From assembly GCA_963575745.1 (NCBI GenBank), contig CAUYUJ010019893.1, forward strand, positions 589,210 to 653,209: a stretch of 64,000 nt of DNA, written 5' to 3'. This document shows, piece by piece, positions 1-8,795 of this stretch (position 1 is the stretch's first letter; each line of letters opens with the position of its first letter). The position numbers were made by a program, and so were the translations under genes. The DNA comes from Prorocentrum cordatum. Lineage: Eukaryota; Sar; Dinophyceae; Prorocentrales; Prorocentraceae. The notes under the pieces were generated by a model. The model was not told where the DNA came from, made no database searches, and saw only the letters and a list, made by a program, of their open reading frames with translations.

Positions 1-40
1 TCTACTACTACTACTACTTCTACTACTTGTTATCTACTAT

Positions 41-74
<34 letters not shown>

Positions 75-452
75 GCTAGTACGGCGACTACTACTGCTAC
101 TACCACCACGGATACAACTACGGATACGAATGCGAATACGAATGCGAATACGAATACAAATGAGAGTTCAAATGTGAATACGAATGCAAATACGAATAAG
201 ACTACGAATACGAATACGAATACGAATACGAATACGAATACGAATACGAATACGAATACGAATACGAATACGAATACGAATACGAATACGAATACGAATT
301 CGAATACGAATACGAATACGAATACGAATACGAATACGAATACGAATTCGAATACGAATACGAATACGAATACGAATACGAATACGAATACGAATACGAA
401 TACGAATTCGAATACGAATACGAATGCGAATACGAATGCGAATACGAATTAC
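1..452. repeat. CTA trinucleotide then TACGAA hexanucleotide microsatellite
   Basis: The first ~75 bases are (CTA)n. From about 120 the sequence becomes a nearly pure TACGAA repeat with occasional TTCGAA and TGCGAA variants. The repeat is open in several frames on both strands (Asn-Thr or Arg-Ile dipeptides), which is a compositional effect and not a gene. It ends abruptly at the first inverted-repeat block of the transposon array. Confidence 0.95.
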
Positions 453-965
453 TTCGGGGGATACTAAAGTTTGACCATAAGATGACAATTGCCTCGCTGG
501 TTCACGGTGCCGCGGATAGGAACCGAAAGGATGCAAAGGTTGCCTTGGGAAGTTGCTCAAGCCTTTGTGGGCCCTCTGGGACGGCCAACCAGTGAACCGA
601 GAGCGACCGCATTGGAGAAGGATGCCCATGGTCTCACAGCATCAATGCAACAAGGAATACAATGAAACATCGCGTTGGCATGATAAGGACAGGGTCGATG
701 GGGATGATGACACGGACGATCAAACGTGACTCAAGCGGAGTGGTTTACTGTGAATGGGTTCAAGTCGGAGTGTTTTCCGGCCCTATTTTAAATGGGACGG
801 AGTAATTATCACCCTGTCTTAAATATATATTATTATATTCTTACAGGGTGAGAGCCCATCGGAGTCGAACCGCCGCCCGACCCAAAACATGTCGCTAAGA
901 TTCTACGGGGGGGCAGGGGGCGTCGAGAGCATGACGTCTTATGGTCAAAACTATAGTACCCCCGT
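453..965. repeat. TIR block 1 of the transposon array
   Basis: The left end reads cggggg(a)TACTAAAG followed by TTTGACCATAAGATGAC. The right end is the inverse, GACGTCTTATGGTCAAAAC followed by TATAGTACCCCC. The termini are therefore imperfect inverted repeats of about 30 bp, with a TA next to the G-run as expected at a Tc1/mariner target or terminus. The interior has no gene. It holds an AT-rich stem-loop and a conserved ~100-bp segment before the right end. This copy has a shorter T-run in its left TIR than the others. Confidence 0.8.
809..851. other. AT-rich stem-loop, candidate replication origin (block 1)
   Basis: A perfect 9-bp inverted repeat (TCACCCTGT / ACAGGGTGA) encloses a 25-nt loop made almost only of A and T, with TTATTATATTCTT at its 3' side. 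The stem is intact in the first three blocks and its left arm decays in the last two. CRESS-type Rep proteins initiate at a stem-loop with an AT-rich conserved loop, and the neighbouring coding block carries a Rep-like gene, so an origin role is inferred. The loop is longer than usual and lacks the textbook nonanucleotide. Confidence 0.45.
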
Positions 966-1092
966 GCGGACTTTTCTCACCTGCACGGCCAACGGCCAGG
1001 GCAGATGGAGTGCTCACCCGCGCGGCAAACGGCCGACGCTGATGAGTTGTCCACCTGTGAACGCGCCAATACGGCCCGGGGGCTTGGCCCGC

Positions 1093-2283
1093 TCAGAAGC
1101 CCGTGGCCGCGCCCTTCTTGCGCGCCACTTCCCTGCAGACGCGCTTCATCAGCTTCGCCTGCGCCGCCCCCACGGACTGTGCCTTCTGGCTCTTCACGAC
1201 GCTCCGAACCCGCGCCCTGTACGCCGTCTTCCCCAGCACGGGCCGCTTCTTCACGGCGTCGTCCAAGTCCATGAGCCGCAGCTTCCGACGCAGCCAAGGC
1301 CAGCACCGCTCTGCGGGGTTCAAGTCAGGGGACTTTGTTGGCATCTTCCACAGCTTAACCCCCGCCGCCTTGACCGCGGCGTTGCTGACCTTCGCCCGCA
1401 AGAAAGACTCGTTGTCGCAGGGGACGGACCACGGGCCCTTCTTCCTCTTCGGGTTCACCGACTTCACGGCCTTCACGAGGTCGCCCCGGTTCACGATCTT
1501 CGCCCAGTCCTCGCCGCAGAGCTTCTTCGTGGGGTGGAACGCGACAATGGACAGCCCGCCCGCGGCGCAGCCGGCCCACATGGGCACTGCCCGAACCAGT
1601 GGGGCCTGGCCACCGTACTCGTCGTCGCCAGAGAGCTTCGGGGTGAATGCCTCCGTGTTCTTTCGCCACATGTACTCTTCCCCGTGCCTGCAGAAGTTCA
1701 TCCGCTCGGTATCGTCCTTCGGGGGCATCGCAAGGATGACGCCGTCCATGGCGCATGCCAAAGCCGTGTTCAGCTCCGCCGAAGTCATCCTCAGGACCTT
1801 CTTCGCAAACGTCAGGCGGGCTTTCCTCTGATCCTTGGAGTATAACCACTTCTGCCTCTTGGGTAACCAGCGAAAGCCTTTCTTCGAGAGGACCTTGCGC
1901 ACGTAGCGCACCGTAACCTTGACTTTCATTTCGGAAGCCAAAAGAAATTGCAACGTAGTCGACGTGCATGCGGTGCGGCATCGCAACTCCTTCAGCTTCT
2001 TCACCAAGAAACGCTCCACCTCCTCTGTCACCTTGTCCGGCTTCTTGCCGCACTTTTTGTAATCGTACTTGAGGGGCCTGCGGCGCGCCGTGGCCCGGCG
2101 GCACGTGTTCGCCACGTGTCGTAGTCGTGGCCTCTTGCCCAAGAGGTTCTTCACCTTCTTCGCGATCTCCGACCACTCCACGTGGCTGCCGTCGCTCTGG
2201 GTGGCCTCGCGGAGAAGTACGATCCTGCGCTCCTGCTGGAAACTGAAGCCCTTGGGATGCCGCATCTCGCTGACGACCGGCAT
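1093..2283 (-). CDS. Tc1/mariner-type DD34E transposase (unit 1, intact)
   Basis: A 396-residue cut-and-paste transposase of the Tc1/mariner superfamily, expected to bind the TIRs and move the element. The N-terminal ~150 residues are basic and helical, consistent with HTH DNA binding (WSEIAKKVKNLLGKRPR region). The catalytic core shows MDGVIL (first Asp, residue 180), PCDNESF (second Asp, 290) and KSPDLNPAERCW (Glu, 325). Exactly 34 residues separate the second Asp from the Glu, the Tc1 spacing. The ATG is placed at the MPVVSEMRHP start shared by all copies. The frame stays open upstream through the GC satellite, but that satellite is stop-free in every frame, so upstream extension is doubtful. 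It has no frameshift, unlike units 2 and 3. Confidence 0.85.
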   Translation of the reverse strand: MPVVSEMRHPKGFSFQQERRIVLLREATQSDGSHVEWSEIAKKVKNLLGKRPRLRHVANTCRRATARRRPLKYDYKKCGKKPDKVTEEVERFLVKKLKELRCRTACTSTTLQFLLASEMKVKVTVRYVRKVLSKKGFRWLPKRQKWLYSKDQRKARLTFAKKVLRMTSAELNTALACAMDGVILAMPPKDDTERMNFCRHGEEYMWRKNTEAFTPKLSGDDEYGGQAPLVRAVPMWAGCAAGGLSIVAFHPTKKLCGEDWAKIVNRGDLVKAVKSVNPKRKKGPWSVPCDNESFLRAKVSNAAVKAAGVKLWKMPTKSPDLNPAERCWPWLRRKLRLMDLDDAVKKRPVLGKTAYRARVRSVVKSQKAQSVGAAQAKLMKRVCREVARKKGAATGF

Positions 2284-2383
2284 CTGGGGCCCGTCTCCCG
2301 CGCGCGCAGTGGCCCGCGCGGCAGGAAGGCTTGAGCCTGGGAAGCTGCGGCAATGGCAATGGAGACGCAGAGGGCCGCGAGGC

Positions 2384-2850
2384 GGCGACGCGTCGCCGCG
2401 CGGCCCCGCGCGGGGCCGCGGCGCGGCACGGCGCGGCACTGCGCGGCACGCCACGGCGCGGCGCGGCACGGCGCGGCGCGGCACGGCGCGGCAAGGCCAA
2501 GCACTGCACGGCGCCGCACGGCACGGCGCGGCGCGGCGCGGCACGGGATGGCATAGCGCGGCGCGGCGCCGCACGGCACGGCGCGGCACGGCACGACGCG
2601 GCACGGCGCGGCGCGACGCCGCGCGGCACTCGCAAGGCACGGCGCAGCGCGGCCCGGCACGCGGCGCGGCGCGGCGCCGCGCGTAACGGCACGGCACGGC
2701 ACGGCACGGCACGGCACGGCACGGCACGGCACGGCACGGCGCCGCGCGGCACGGCGCGGCACGGCACGGCACGGCACGTCGCAGCACGAACCTGCACGGC
2801 ACGGCACGGCACGGCGCGGCACGGCGCGGCACAGTCCACGGAATTGTATC
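2384..2850. repeat. GC-rich satellite, GCACGGCGCGGC-like (unit 1)
   Basis: About 460 bp of degenerate GCACGGCGCGGC units (5 to 12-bp periodicity, with a pure GGCAC run near 2690-2740). The repeat lacks stop codons in all frames, so it produces long spurious ORFs of Arg/Ala/Pro/Cys in the three minus frames. It lies between the transposase start and the Rep region. Units 2 to 4 carry shorter versions. Confidence 0.9.
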
Positions 2851-3072
2851 ACTGGACGTCGCTCGCACTCTGCTTCTGCATCAGCCCCCATACGTAGAAT
2901 AGCAGTTTTCCTACGGGAAAAATACGATTTTCGGGCACCTCTCTCACCAGGCGGGTTGTGCCTACAGACGAACAAAGTTCCTCCTAGAACATGAGCCCCC
3001 CCCACAACTGTGCCCAGAAATCCAGGAGTCGACCTGGTGCGCAAGCCTTTTCTCTCGTGCAACCCCTGAGAG

Positions 3073-4754
3073 TCAAAGCGCGGTTGGCGGCTGGTGCGGC
3101 GGCGCCTTAGTGCGGTACCTAAGGCTCCGGGTCGGTGCGGGTGGAGGTGCGGGCGGTGGCTGGTCTGGCTGCGTGTTAGGCGGGAAGTGCACCAGCGTGC
3201 GGTTCCCTGGGTTCGCCAAGAAGTCGTCGGTGTCCAGGAACCCGAGGTTCTTCGTGGTGTAGATGCAGGTGGCGACCACGGGAACTGCGAACAAGTCCTT
3301 CCAGTAAGCCAACTCGCCGCCCGGAGTGGAAGCAAATTCGACGGGCGAGTTGTACTTGCCTTGGACCTTGTCCTGGTGGTCCACCAAGAACTGCATGTCC
3401 CTCAGGTCGTCGAGGACCAGCCCGTCGTGCTTCTCCCTGTCGAAGGCCCTCATCGACTCTGGGAAATGTTCGAGCTTGCCCACCTTCACCACCACAGGGT
3501 TCTGGAACAAGGTCTGGGCCATTCCGTCTTCCCTGTGTGCGACCTGCCGAGGACCACCAAGACTGGGTACCGTGAGTTGTCCACCTGTGGGCGCGCCGGC
3601 GCAGACTCTGGACAACGCCCTAACCCCCGCCCCTTCCGCGGTCGCGCCGAAGACGCCCCGGAAGGCGCCGCAGCTGCCCGCAGAAGGGCGGGCGGCAATG
3701 GTACTGTCTGGCTTGCGCGCCGCAACGGGCCTAGAACTGCTCTAGCCACGCCACAGCGTCGGGCACCGTGGGGAAGCCCGGGAAGAGGTCCTTGTTCCCG
3801 CGGAGCCTCTTGGTCCTTGCCTCGATCTCCGCTGTCTGCTTGTCCCGTGCCTCTCGCTCTCTGCAAGCGTCAAGGTCCTTTTTTTTTCGCTGAGACCCCG
3901 TCCCGTGTCTTGTAGAGGTAACCGTCGTAGGTGCCGTGCGAGAGCTTGTACGCCTGCCACAAGTCCTGCGCCCACCGGCTCTTCGCGGTGTAGGTGCAAG
4001 CTGCGTCCGTCCAGGCGGGCTCGTAGTTGCCGCCCGTGCACTGCCGGCCTTCCTCGTCCCTGACCGTGCCCAACTTATCTGCCCAGCAATAGAACATGCC
4101 CCTGTTGAGGCTGCCCTGCAGCCGTTTCCGACAAAAGCCACCGCCTAGCAAGTCGTTCGCGTCTGCTCTCGGGCCCGTCCACCCCTTGAAGGCGAAGCTG
4201 CGGCTCGTCCTGTCCACAGGTTGCGTGGACTGCAGCATGAGGTGGACGTGCAGACGCCCCGTCTTCGTCCGCTCCAGCGTCGCGCACCAGTACCGCACCT
4301 TCCAAGCCTTCTGCTTCGAGCGCACGTGCGCCAGAAACTGCCGCCACTGCGGCAGGCCCTGCACCCCGAAGTACGTGAGCAGCACACCCGCGGACTGGAT
4401 GCGGTAGGCTTTCTTGGAGACCTCCCGGACGATCAGATCCTGGAAGGTTTCGCCAGGCGCGCCGTCAGCAGCGGCCGCCCCTGCAGGCGCCCCGGGCTGC
4501 TCTGCGCGTTTCGGGCGGCCCCTCGGTTTCTTGGCCTGGTCCCAAGCCTCCTTCGCGGCGTTCAGCTGCTTCGCGTGCTCGTCTGCCCCGCCCTTGTCCG
4601 GGCGCGCCTTGCGGAGCACCTTTCGAAAGGCTGCGATCACCTCGCTGTCCTGGGAGTCCCTGTGGAGGCGAACCACAACCGAGTACGCCGCAGCAACCGT
4701 GAGGAGCAACTTCACCAAAGCCCTCCGGGCTTGCACTGCGCCAGTCAACCCCAT
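3073..4754 (-). pseudogene. Rep-like initiator: J domain + HUH endonuclease + SF3 helicase (unit 1, broken)
   Basis: A rolling-circle-type replication initiator in pieces. From the ATG, residues ~24-73 form a J domain (helix II SEVIAAFRKVLRKA, then RPDKGG where HPDKGG is expected). Residues ~120-290 form a CRESS/HUH nuclease with motif I-like GVLLTYFG, motif II RLHVHLMLQ (HVH, 169-171) and a candidate catalytic Tyr222 in FYCWADK. The frame slips at an A9 run (plus-strand T-run 3879-3887). It reaches AWLEQF and a stop, then resumes after an intron-like gap (3585-3736) at VDNSRYPVLVVLGRSHTGKT, the Walker A. A further one-base shift near 3520 leads to Walker B (LVLDDL) and motif C (VPVVATCIY), with a Pro-rich tail. 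J plus nuclease-fold plus SF3 parallels the order in polyomavirus large T antigen. Domain calls are by eye. The gene as written cannot make one protein without splicing and frame repair. Confidence 0.75.
3585..3736 (-). other. Intron-like interruption in the Rep-like gene
   Basis: On the minus strand the frame ends ...CTAGAGCAG then TTCTAG. It restarts after CCCACAG with GTGGACAACTCA, just before the Walker A. Joining at the repeated CAG keeps the frame (..WLEQ then VDNSRYP..). The 3' side looks like an acceptor, but there is no canonical GT donor at that join. The alternative is simple mutational decay. The acceptor-like motif recurs downstream of each transposase and at 7256. Confidence 0.35.
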
Positions 4755-4785
4755 GACCAACAGCAGAGCAAATCCTTGCTAAGGT

Positions 4786-4806
4786 CTTGAGCCAAAGCGG
4801 CTGCAA
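4786..4806 (-). other. Relict dinoflagellate spliced leader (unit 1)
   Basis: On the minus strand the sequence ends in TTTGGCTCAAG, and by eye 16 of its 21 positions match the dinoflagellate spliced leader. It lies 31 nt upstream of the J-domain ATG, where a trans-spliced leader would sit in the mRNA. This implies the gene passed through a trans-spliced RNA and was re-integrated. The same relict occurs in the other three units. Confidence 0.7.
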
Positions 4807-4857
4807 AGATGATGGAGATGACGATGATGATTGGCGGCGGCGAGAACCCATTTTGCC

Positions 4858-5371
4858 CTTCGGGGGTACTAAAGTTTTTGACCATAAGATGACAATTGCC
4901 TCGCTGGTCACGCGTGCCGCGGAGGACCGATCAGGATGCAAAGGTGCCTTGATGCGGATTCGCGAGCCTTTGTGGGCCCTCTGGGACGGCCAACCAGTGA
5001 ACCGAGAGCGACCGCATTGGAGAAGGATGCCCAGGGTCTCACAGCATCAATGCAAAAAGGAATACAATGAAACATCGCGTTGGCATGATAAGGTCAGGGT
5101 CGATGGGGATGATGACACGGGCGATCAAACGTGACCCAAGCGGAGTGGTTTACTGTGAATGGGTTCAAGTCGGAGTGTTTTCCGGCCCTATTGTAAATGG
5201 GACGGAGTAATTATCACCCTGTTTTAAATATATATTATTATATTCTTACAGGGTGAGAGCCCATCGGAGTCGAACCGCCGCCCGACCCAAAACATGTCGC
5301 TAAGATTCTACGGGGGGGCAGGGGGCGTCGAGAGCATGACGTCTTATGGTCAAAACTATAGTACCCCCCGT
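4858..5371. repeat. TIR block 2 of the transposon array
   Basis: Same organisation as block 1: left TIR TACTAAAGTTTTTGACCATA, right TIR the imperfect inverse, ends in a C/G run. The stem-loop is intact at 5214-5256 (TCACCCTGT / ACAGGGTGA around an AT-only loop). No gene seen. Confidence 0.8.
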
Positions 5372-5498
5372 GCGGACTTTTCTCACCTGCACGGCCAACG
5401 GCCAGGGCAGATGGAGTGCTCACCCGCGCGGCAAACGGCCGACGCTGATGAGTTGTCCACCTGTGAACGCGCCAATACGGCCCGGGGGCTTGGCCCGC

Positions 5499-6688
5499 TC
5501 AGAAGCCCGTGGCCGCGCCCTTCTTGCGCACCACTTCCCTGCAGACGCGCTTCATCAGCTTCGCCTGCGCCGCCCCCACGGACTGTGCCTTCTTGCTCTT
5601 CACGACGCTCCGAACCCGCGCCCTGTACGCCGTCTTCCCCAGCACGGGCCGCTTCTTCACGGCGTCGTCCAAGTCCATGAGCCGCAGCTTCCGACGCAGC
5701 CAAGCCAGCACCGCTCTGCGGGGTTCAAGTCAGGGGACTTTGCTGGCATCTTCCACAGCTTAACCCCCGCCGCCTTGACCGCGGCGTTGCTGACCTTCGC
5801 CCGCAAGAAAGACTCGTTGTCGCAGAGGACGGACCACGGGCCCTTCTTCCTCTTCGGGTTCACCGACTTCACGGCCTTCACGAGGTCGCCCCGGTTCACG
5901 ATCTTCGCCCAGTCCTCGCCGCAGAGCTTCTTCGTGGGGTGGAACGCGACAATGGACAGCCCGCCCGCGGCGCAGCCGGCCCACATGGGCACTGCCCGAG
6001 CCAGTGGGACCTGGCCACCGTACTCGTCGTCGCCAGAGAGCTTCGGGGTGAATGCCTCCGTGTTCTTTCGCCACATGTACTCTTCCCCGTGCCTGCAGAA
6101 GTTCATCCGCTCGGTCTCGTCCTTCGGGGGCATCGCAAGGATGACGCCGTCCATGGCGCATGCCAAAGCCGTGTTCAGCTCCGCCGAAGTCATCCTCAGG
6201 ACCTTCTTCGCAAACGTCAGGCGGGCTTTCCTCTGATCCTTGGAATATAACCGCTTCTGCCTCTTGGGTAACCAGCGAAAGCCTTTCTTCGAGAGGACCT
6301 TGCGCACGTAGCGCACCGTAACCTTGACTTTCATTTCGGAAGCCAAAAGCAATTGCAACGTAGTCGACGTGCATGCGGTGCGGCATCGCAACTCCTTCAG
6401 CTTCTTCACCAAGAAACGCTCCACCTCCTTTGTCACCTTGTCCGGCTTCTTGCCGCACTTTTTGTAATCGTACTTGAGGGGCCCGCGGCGCGCCGTGGCC
6501 CGGCGGTACGTGTTCGCCACGTGTCGTGGTCGTGGCCTCTTGCCCAAGAGGTTCTTCACCTTCTTCGCGATCTCCGACCACTCCATGTGGCTGCCGTCGC
6601 TCTGGGTGGCCTCGCGGAGAAGTGCGATCCTGCGCTCCTGCTAGAAGCTGAAGCCCTTGGGATGCCGCATCTCGCTGACGACTGGCAT
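5499..6688 (-). pseudogene. DD34E transposase, unit 2 (nonsense plus frameshift)
   Basis: Nearly identical to the unit 1 transposase but inactivated twice. A CAG-to-TAG change at codon 16 (6641-6643, after KGFSF) truncates it, and a one-base deletion near 5702 shifts the frame just after the catalytic PAERCW motif. All three catalytic residues are still legible. The original start is at the MPVVSEMRHP-type ATG. Confidence 0.85.
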
Positions 6689-6779
6689 CTGGGGCGCGTC
6701 TCCCGCGCGCGCAGTGGCCCGCGCGGCAGGAGGCTGGCCTGGGAAGCTGCGGCAATGGCAAGGAGATTGAAGAGGCCGC

Positions 6780-7010
6780 GAGGCGGCGACGCGTCGCGCG
6801 CGGCCCCGCGCGGGCCGCGGCACGGCGCGGCACGCCACGGCGCGGCGCGGCACGGCGCGGCGCGGCACGGCGCGGCAAGGCCAAGCACTGCACGGCGCCG
6901 CACGGCACGGCGCGGCGCGGCGCGGCACGGGATGGCATAGCGCGGCACGGCGCCGCACGGCACTGCGCGGCACGGCACGACGCGGCACGGCGCGGCGCAC
7001 GCCGCGCGAC
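6780..7010. repeat. GC-rich satellite (unit 2)
   Basis: Shorter version of the GCACGGCGCGGC-like satellite of unit 1, with the same internal landmarks (CAAGGCCAAGCACTGCACGG, GGGATGGCATAGC). Confidence 0.85.
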
Positions 7011-7523
7011 TGCATCCGCACCACTCCACGTGGCTGCACGTCGCTCTCGGGCTTCTGGCCTGCGCGGAGAAGTACGATCCTGAGCGCCCTCCTGACCTGG
7101 AAGCTGAAGCGCCATTGCGGATGCCGCATCTGCGCTGACGACTGGTTCCTCTGGAACTGGAACGCGTCTCCCGCGCGCGCCTTGGAGTGGCCCGCGCGGC
7201 AGGAAGGCTTCGGATCGCCTGGGAAAAGCTTGCGGCAATGGCGAATGGAGATGAAGTTGTCCACCTGTGGGCGCGCCGGGGCCTGGCGCCCTTAGGCGGC
7301 GACGCGCTCGCCGTACGGCTGGCCGCCGCGCGGGGCCGCGGCGCGGCACGGCGGAGCGGCACTGCTGCGGTCACTGCGTTCGGCACGCCACGCCACAAGC
7401 TGCGGCCGGCGTGCACGGCGGGCTCGTCGCCGCCCGGCACTGCCGGCCCCGACCGTGCCCAACTTAGCCCAGCCAAGCAGCCTGCCACGGCGGGCCGCAC
7501 GGCGAAGCTGCGGGCGCGGCGAA
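7011..7523. other. Scrambled mosaic of transposase 5' region, satellite and Rep sequence
   Basis: This stretch repeats the 5' part of the transposase region (compare 6585-6760) with many small scattered insertions. From about 7256 it looks like GC-satellite sequence interleaved with pieces matching unit 1 at 4000-4225 (CACTGCCGGC, GACCGTGCCCAACTTA, GGCGAAGCTGCGG). Interleaving at a scale of a few bases is unusual for a recombination product and more typical of a merged consensus. The Rep helicase and the C-terminal half of the HUH domain are missing here. No functional gene is called. Confidence 0.55.
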
Positions 7524-8048
7524 CTGCAGCATGAGGTGGACGTGCAGACGCCCCGTCTTCGTCCGCTCCAGCGTCGCGCACCAGTACCGCACCTTCCAAG
7601 CCTTCTGCTTCGAGCGCACGTGCGCCAGAAATTGCTGCCACTGCGGCAGGCCCTGCACCCCGAAGTACGTGAGCAGCACACCCGCGGACTGGATGCGGTA
7701 GGCTTTCATGGAGACCTCCCGGACGATCAGATCCTGGAAGGTTTCGCCAGGCGCGCCGTCAGCAGCGGCCGCCCCTGCAGGCGCCTCGGGCTGCTCTGCG
7801 CGTTTCGGGCGGCCCCTCGGTTTCTTGGCCTGGTCCCAGCACTCCTTCGCGGCGTTCAGCTGCTTCGCGTGCTCGTCTGCCCCGCCCTTGTCCGGGTGCG
7901 CCTTGCGGAGCACCTTTCGAAAGGCTGCGATCACCTCGCTGTCCTGGGAGTCCCTGTGGAGGCGAACCACAACCGAGTACGCCGCAGCAACCGTGAGGAG
8001 CAACTTCACCAAAGCCCTCCGGGCTTGCACTGCGCCAGTCAACCCCAT
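7524..8048 (-). pseudogene. J domain + N-terminal HUH fragment (unit 2)
   Basis: From its ATG this copy is collinear with the unit 1 Rep-like protein for about 175 residues. The J domain here keeps an intact HPDKGG motif, and the HUH half runs up to RLHVHLMLQ, after which homology stops at the mosaic region. The catalytic Tyr segment and helicase are absent. It is the only copy with the histidine of HPD, the residue J proteins need to stimulate Hsp70. Confidence 0.75.
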
Positions 8049-8079
8049 GACCAACAGCAGAGCAAATCCTTGCTAAGGT

Positions 8080-8100
8080 CTTGAGCCAAAGCGGCTGCAA
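8080..8100 (-). other. Relict spliced leader (unit 2)
   Basis: Same sequence and spacing to the J-domain ATG as in unit 1 (minus strand, ending TTTGGCTCAAG). Confidence 0.7.
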
Positions 8101-8152
8101 AGATGATGGAGATGACGATGATGATTGGCGGCGGCGAGAACCCATGTTGCCC

Positions 8153-8668
8153 TTCGGGGGTACTAAAGTTTTTGACCATAAGATGAGAATTGCCTCGCTG
8201 GTCACGCGTGCCGCGGAGGACCGATCAGGATGCAAAGGTGCCTTGATGCGGATTCGCGAGCCTTTGTGGGCCCTCTGGGACGGCCAACCAGTGAACCGAG
8301 AGCGACCGCATTGGAGAAGGATGCCCAGGGTCTCACAGCATCAATGCAACAAGGAATACAATGAAACATCGCGTTGGCATGATAAGGACAGGGTCGATGG
8401 GGATGATGACACGGACGATCAAACGTGACCCAAGCGGAGTGGTGTACTGTGAATGGGTTCAAGTCGGAGTGTTTTCCGGCCCTATTTTAAATGGGACGGA
8501 GTAATTATCACCCTGTTTTATATATATATATTATTATATTCTTACAGGGTGAGAGCCCATCGGAGTCGAACCGCCGCCCGACCCAAAACATGTCGCTAAG
8601 ATTCTACGGGGGGGGCAGGGGGCGTCGAGAGCATGACGTCTTATGGTCAAAACTATAGTACCCCCCGC
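8153..8668. repeat. TIR block 3 of the transposon array
   Basis: Third copy. The stem-loop at 8508-8552 keeps the 9-bp stem with a TATATATATATTATTATATT-like loop. TIRs as in block 2, with one extra G in the run before the right end. Confidence 0.8.
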
Positions 8669-8795
8669 GCGGACTTTTCTCACCTGCACGGCCAACGGCC
8701 AGGGCAGATGGAGTGCTCACCCGCGCGGCAAACGGCCGACGCTGATGAGTTGTCCACCTGTGAACGCGCCAATACGGCCCGGGGGCTTGGCCCGC

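Noticed and set aside
860-900. tRNA-like pol III B box (GGTTCGACTCC on the minus strand) in each TIR block
   Set aside because: The T-arm pairs imperfectly and no acceptor or anticodon stem could be formed around it, so no tRNA or SINE promoter is called.
1103-1831. 242-codon plus-strand ORF opposite the transposase (also in the other units)
   Set aside because: Antisense shadow. The minus strand carries the catalytic motifs, and the plus frame is a by-product of GC-rich codons.
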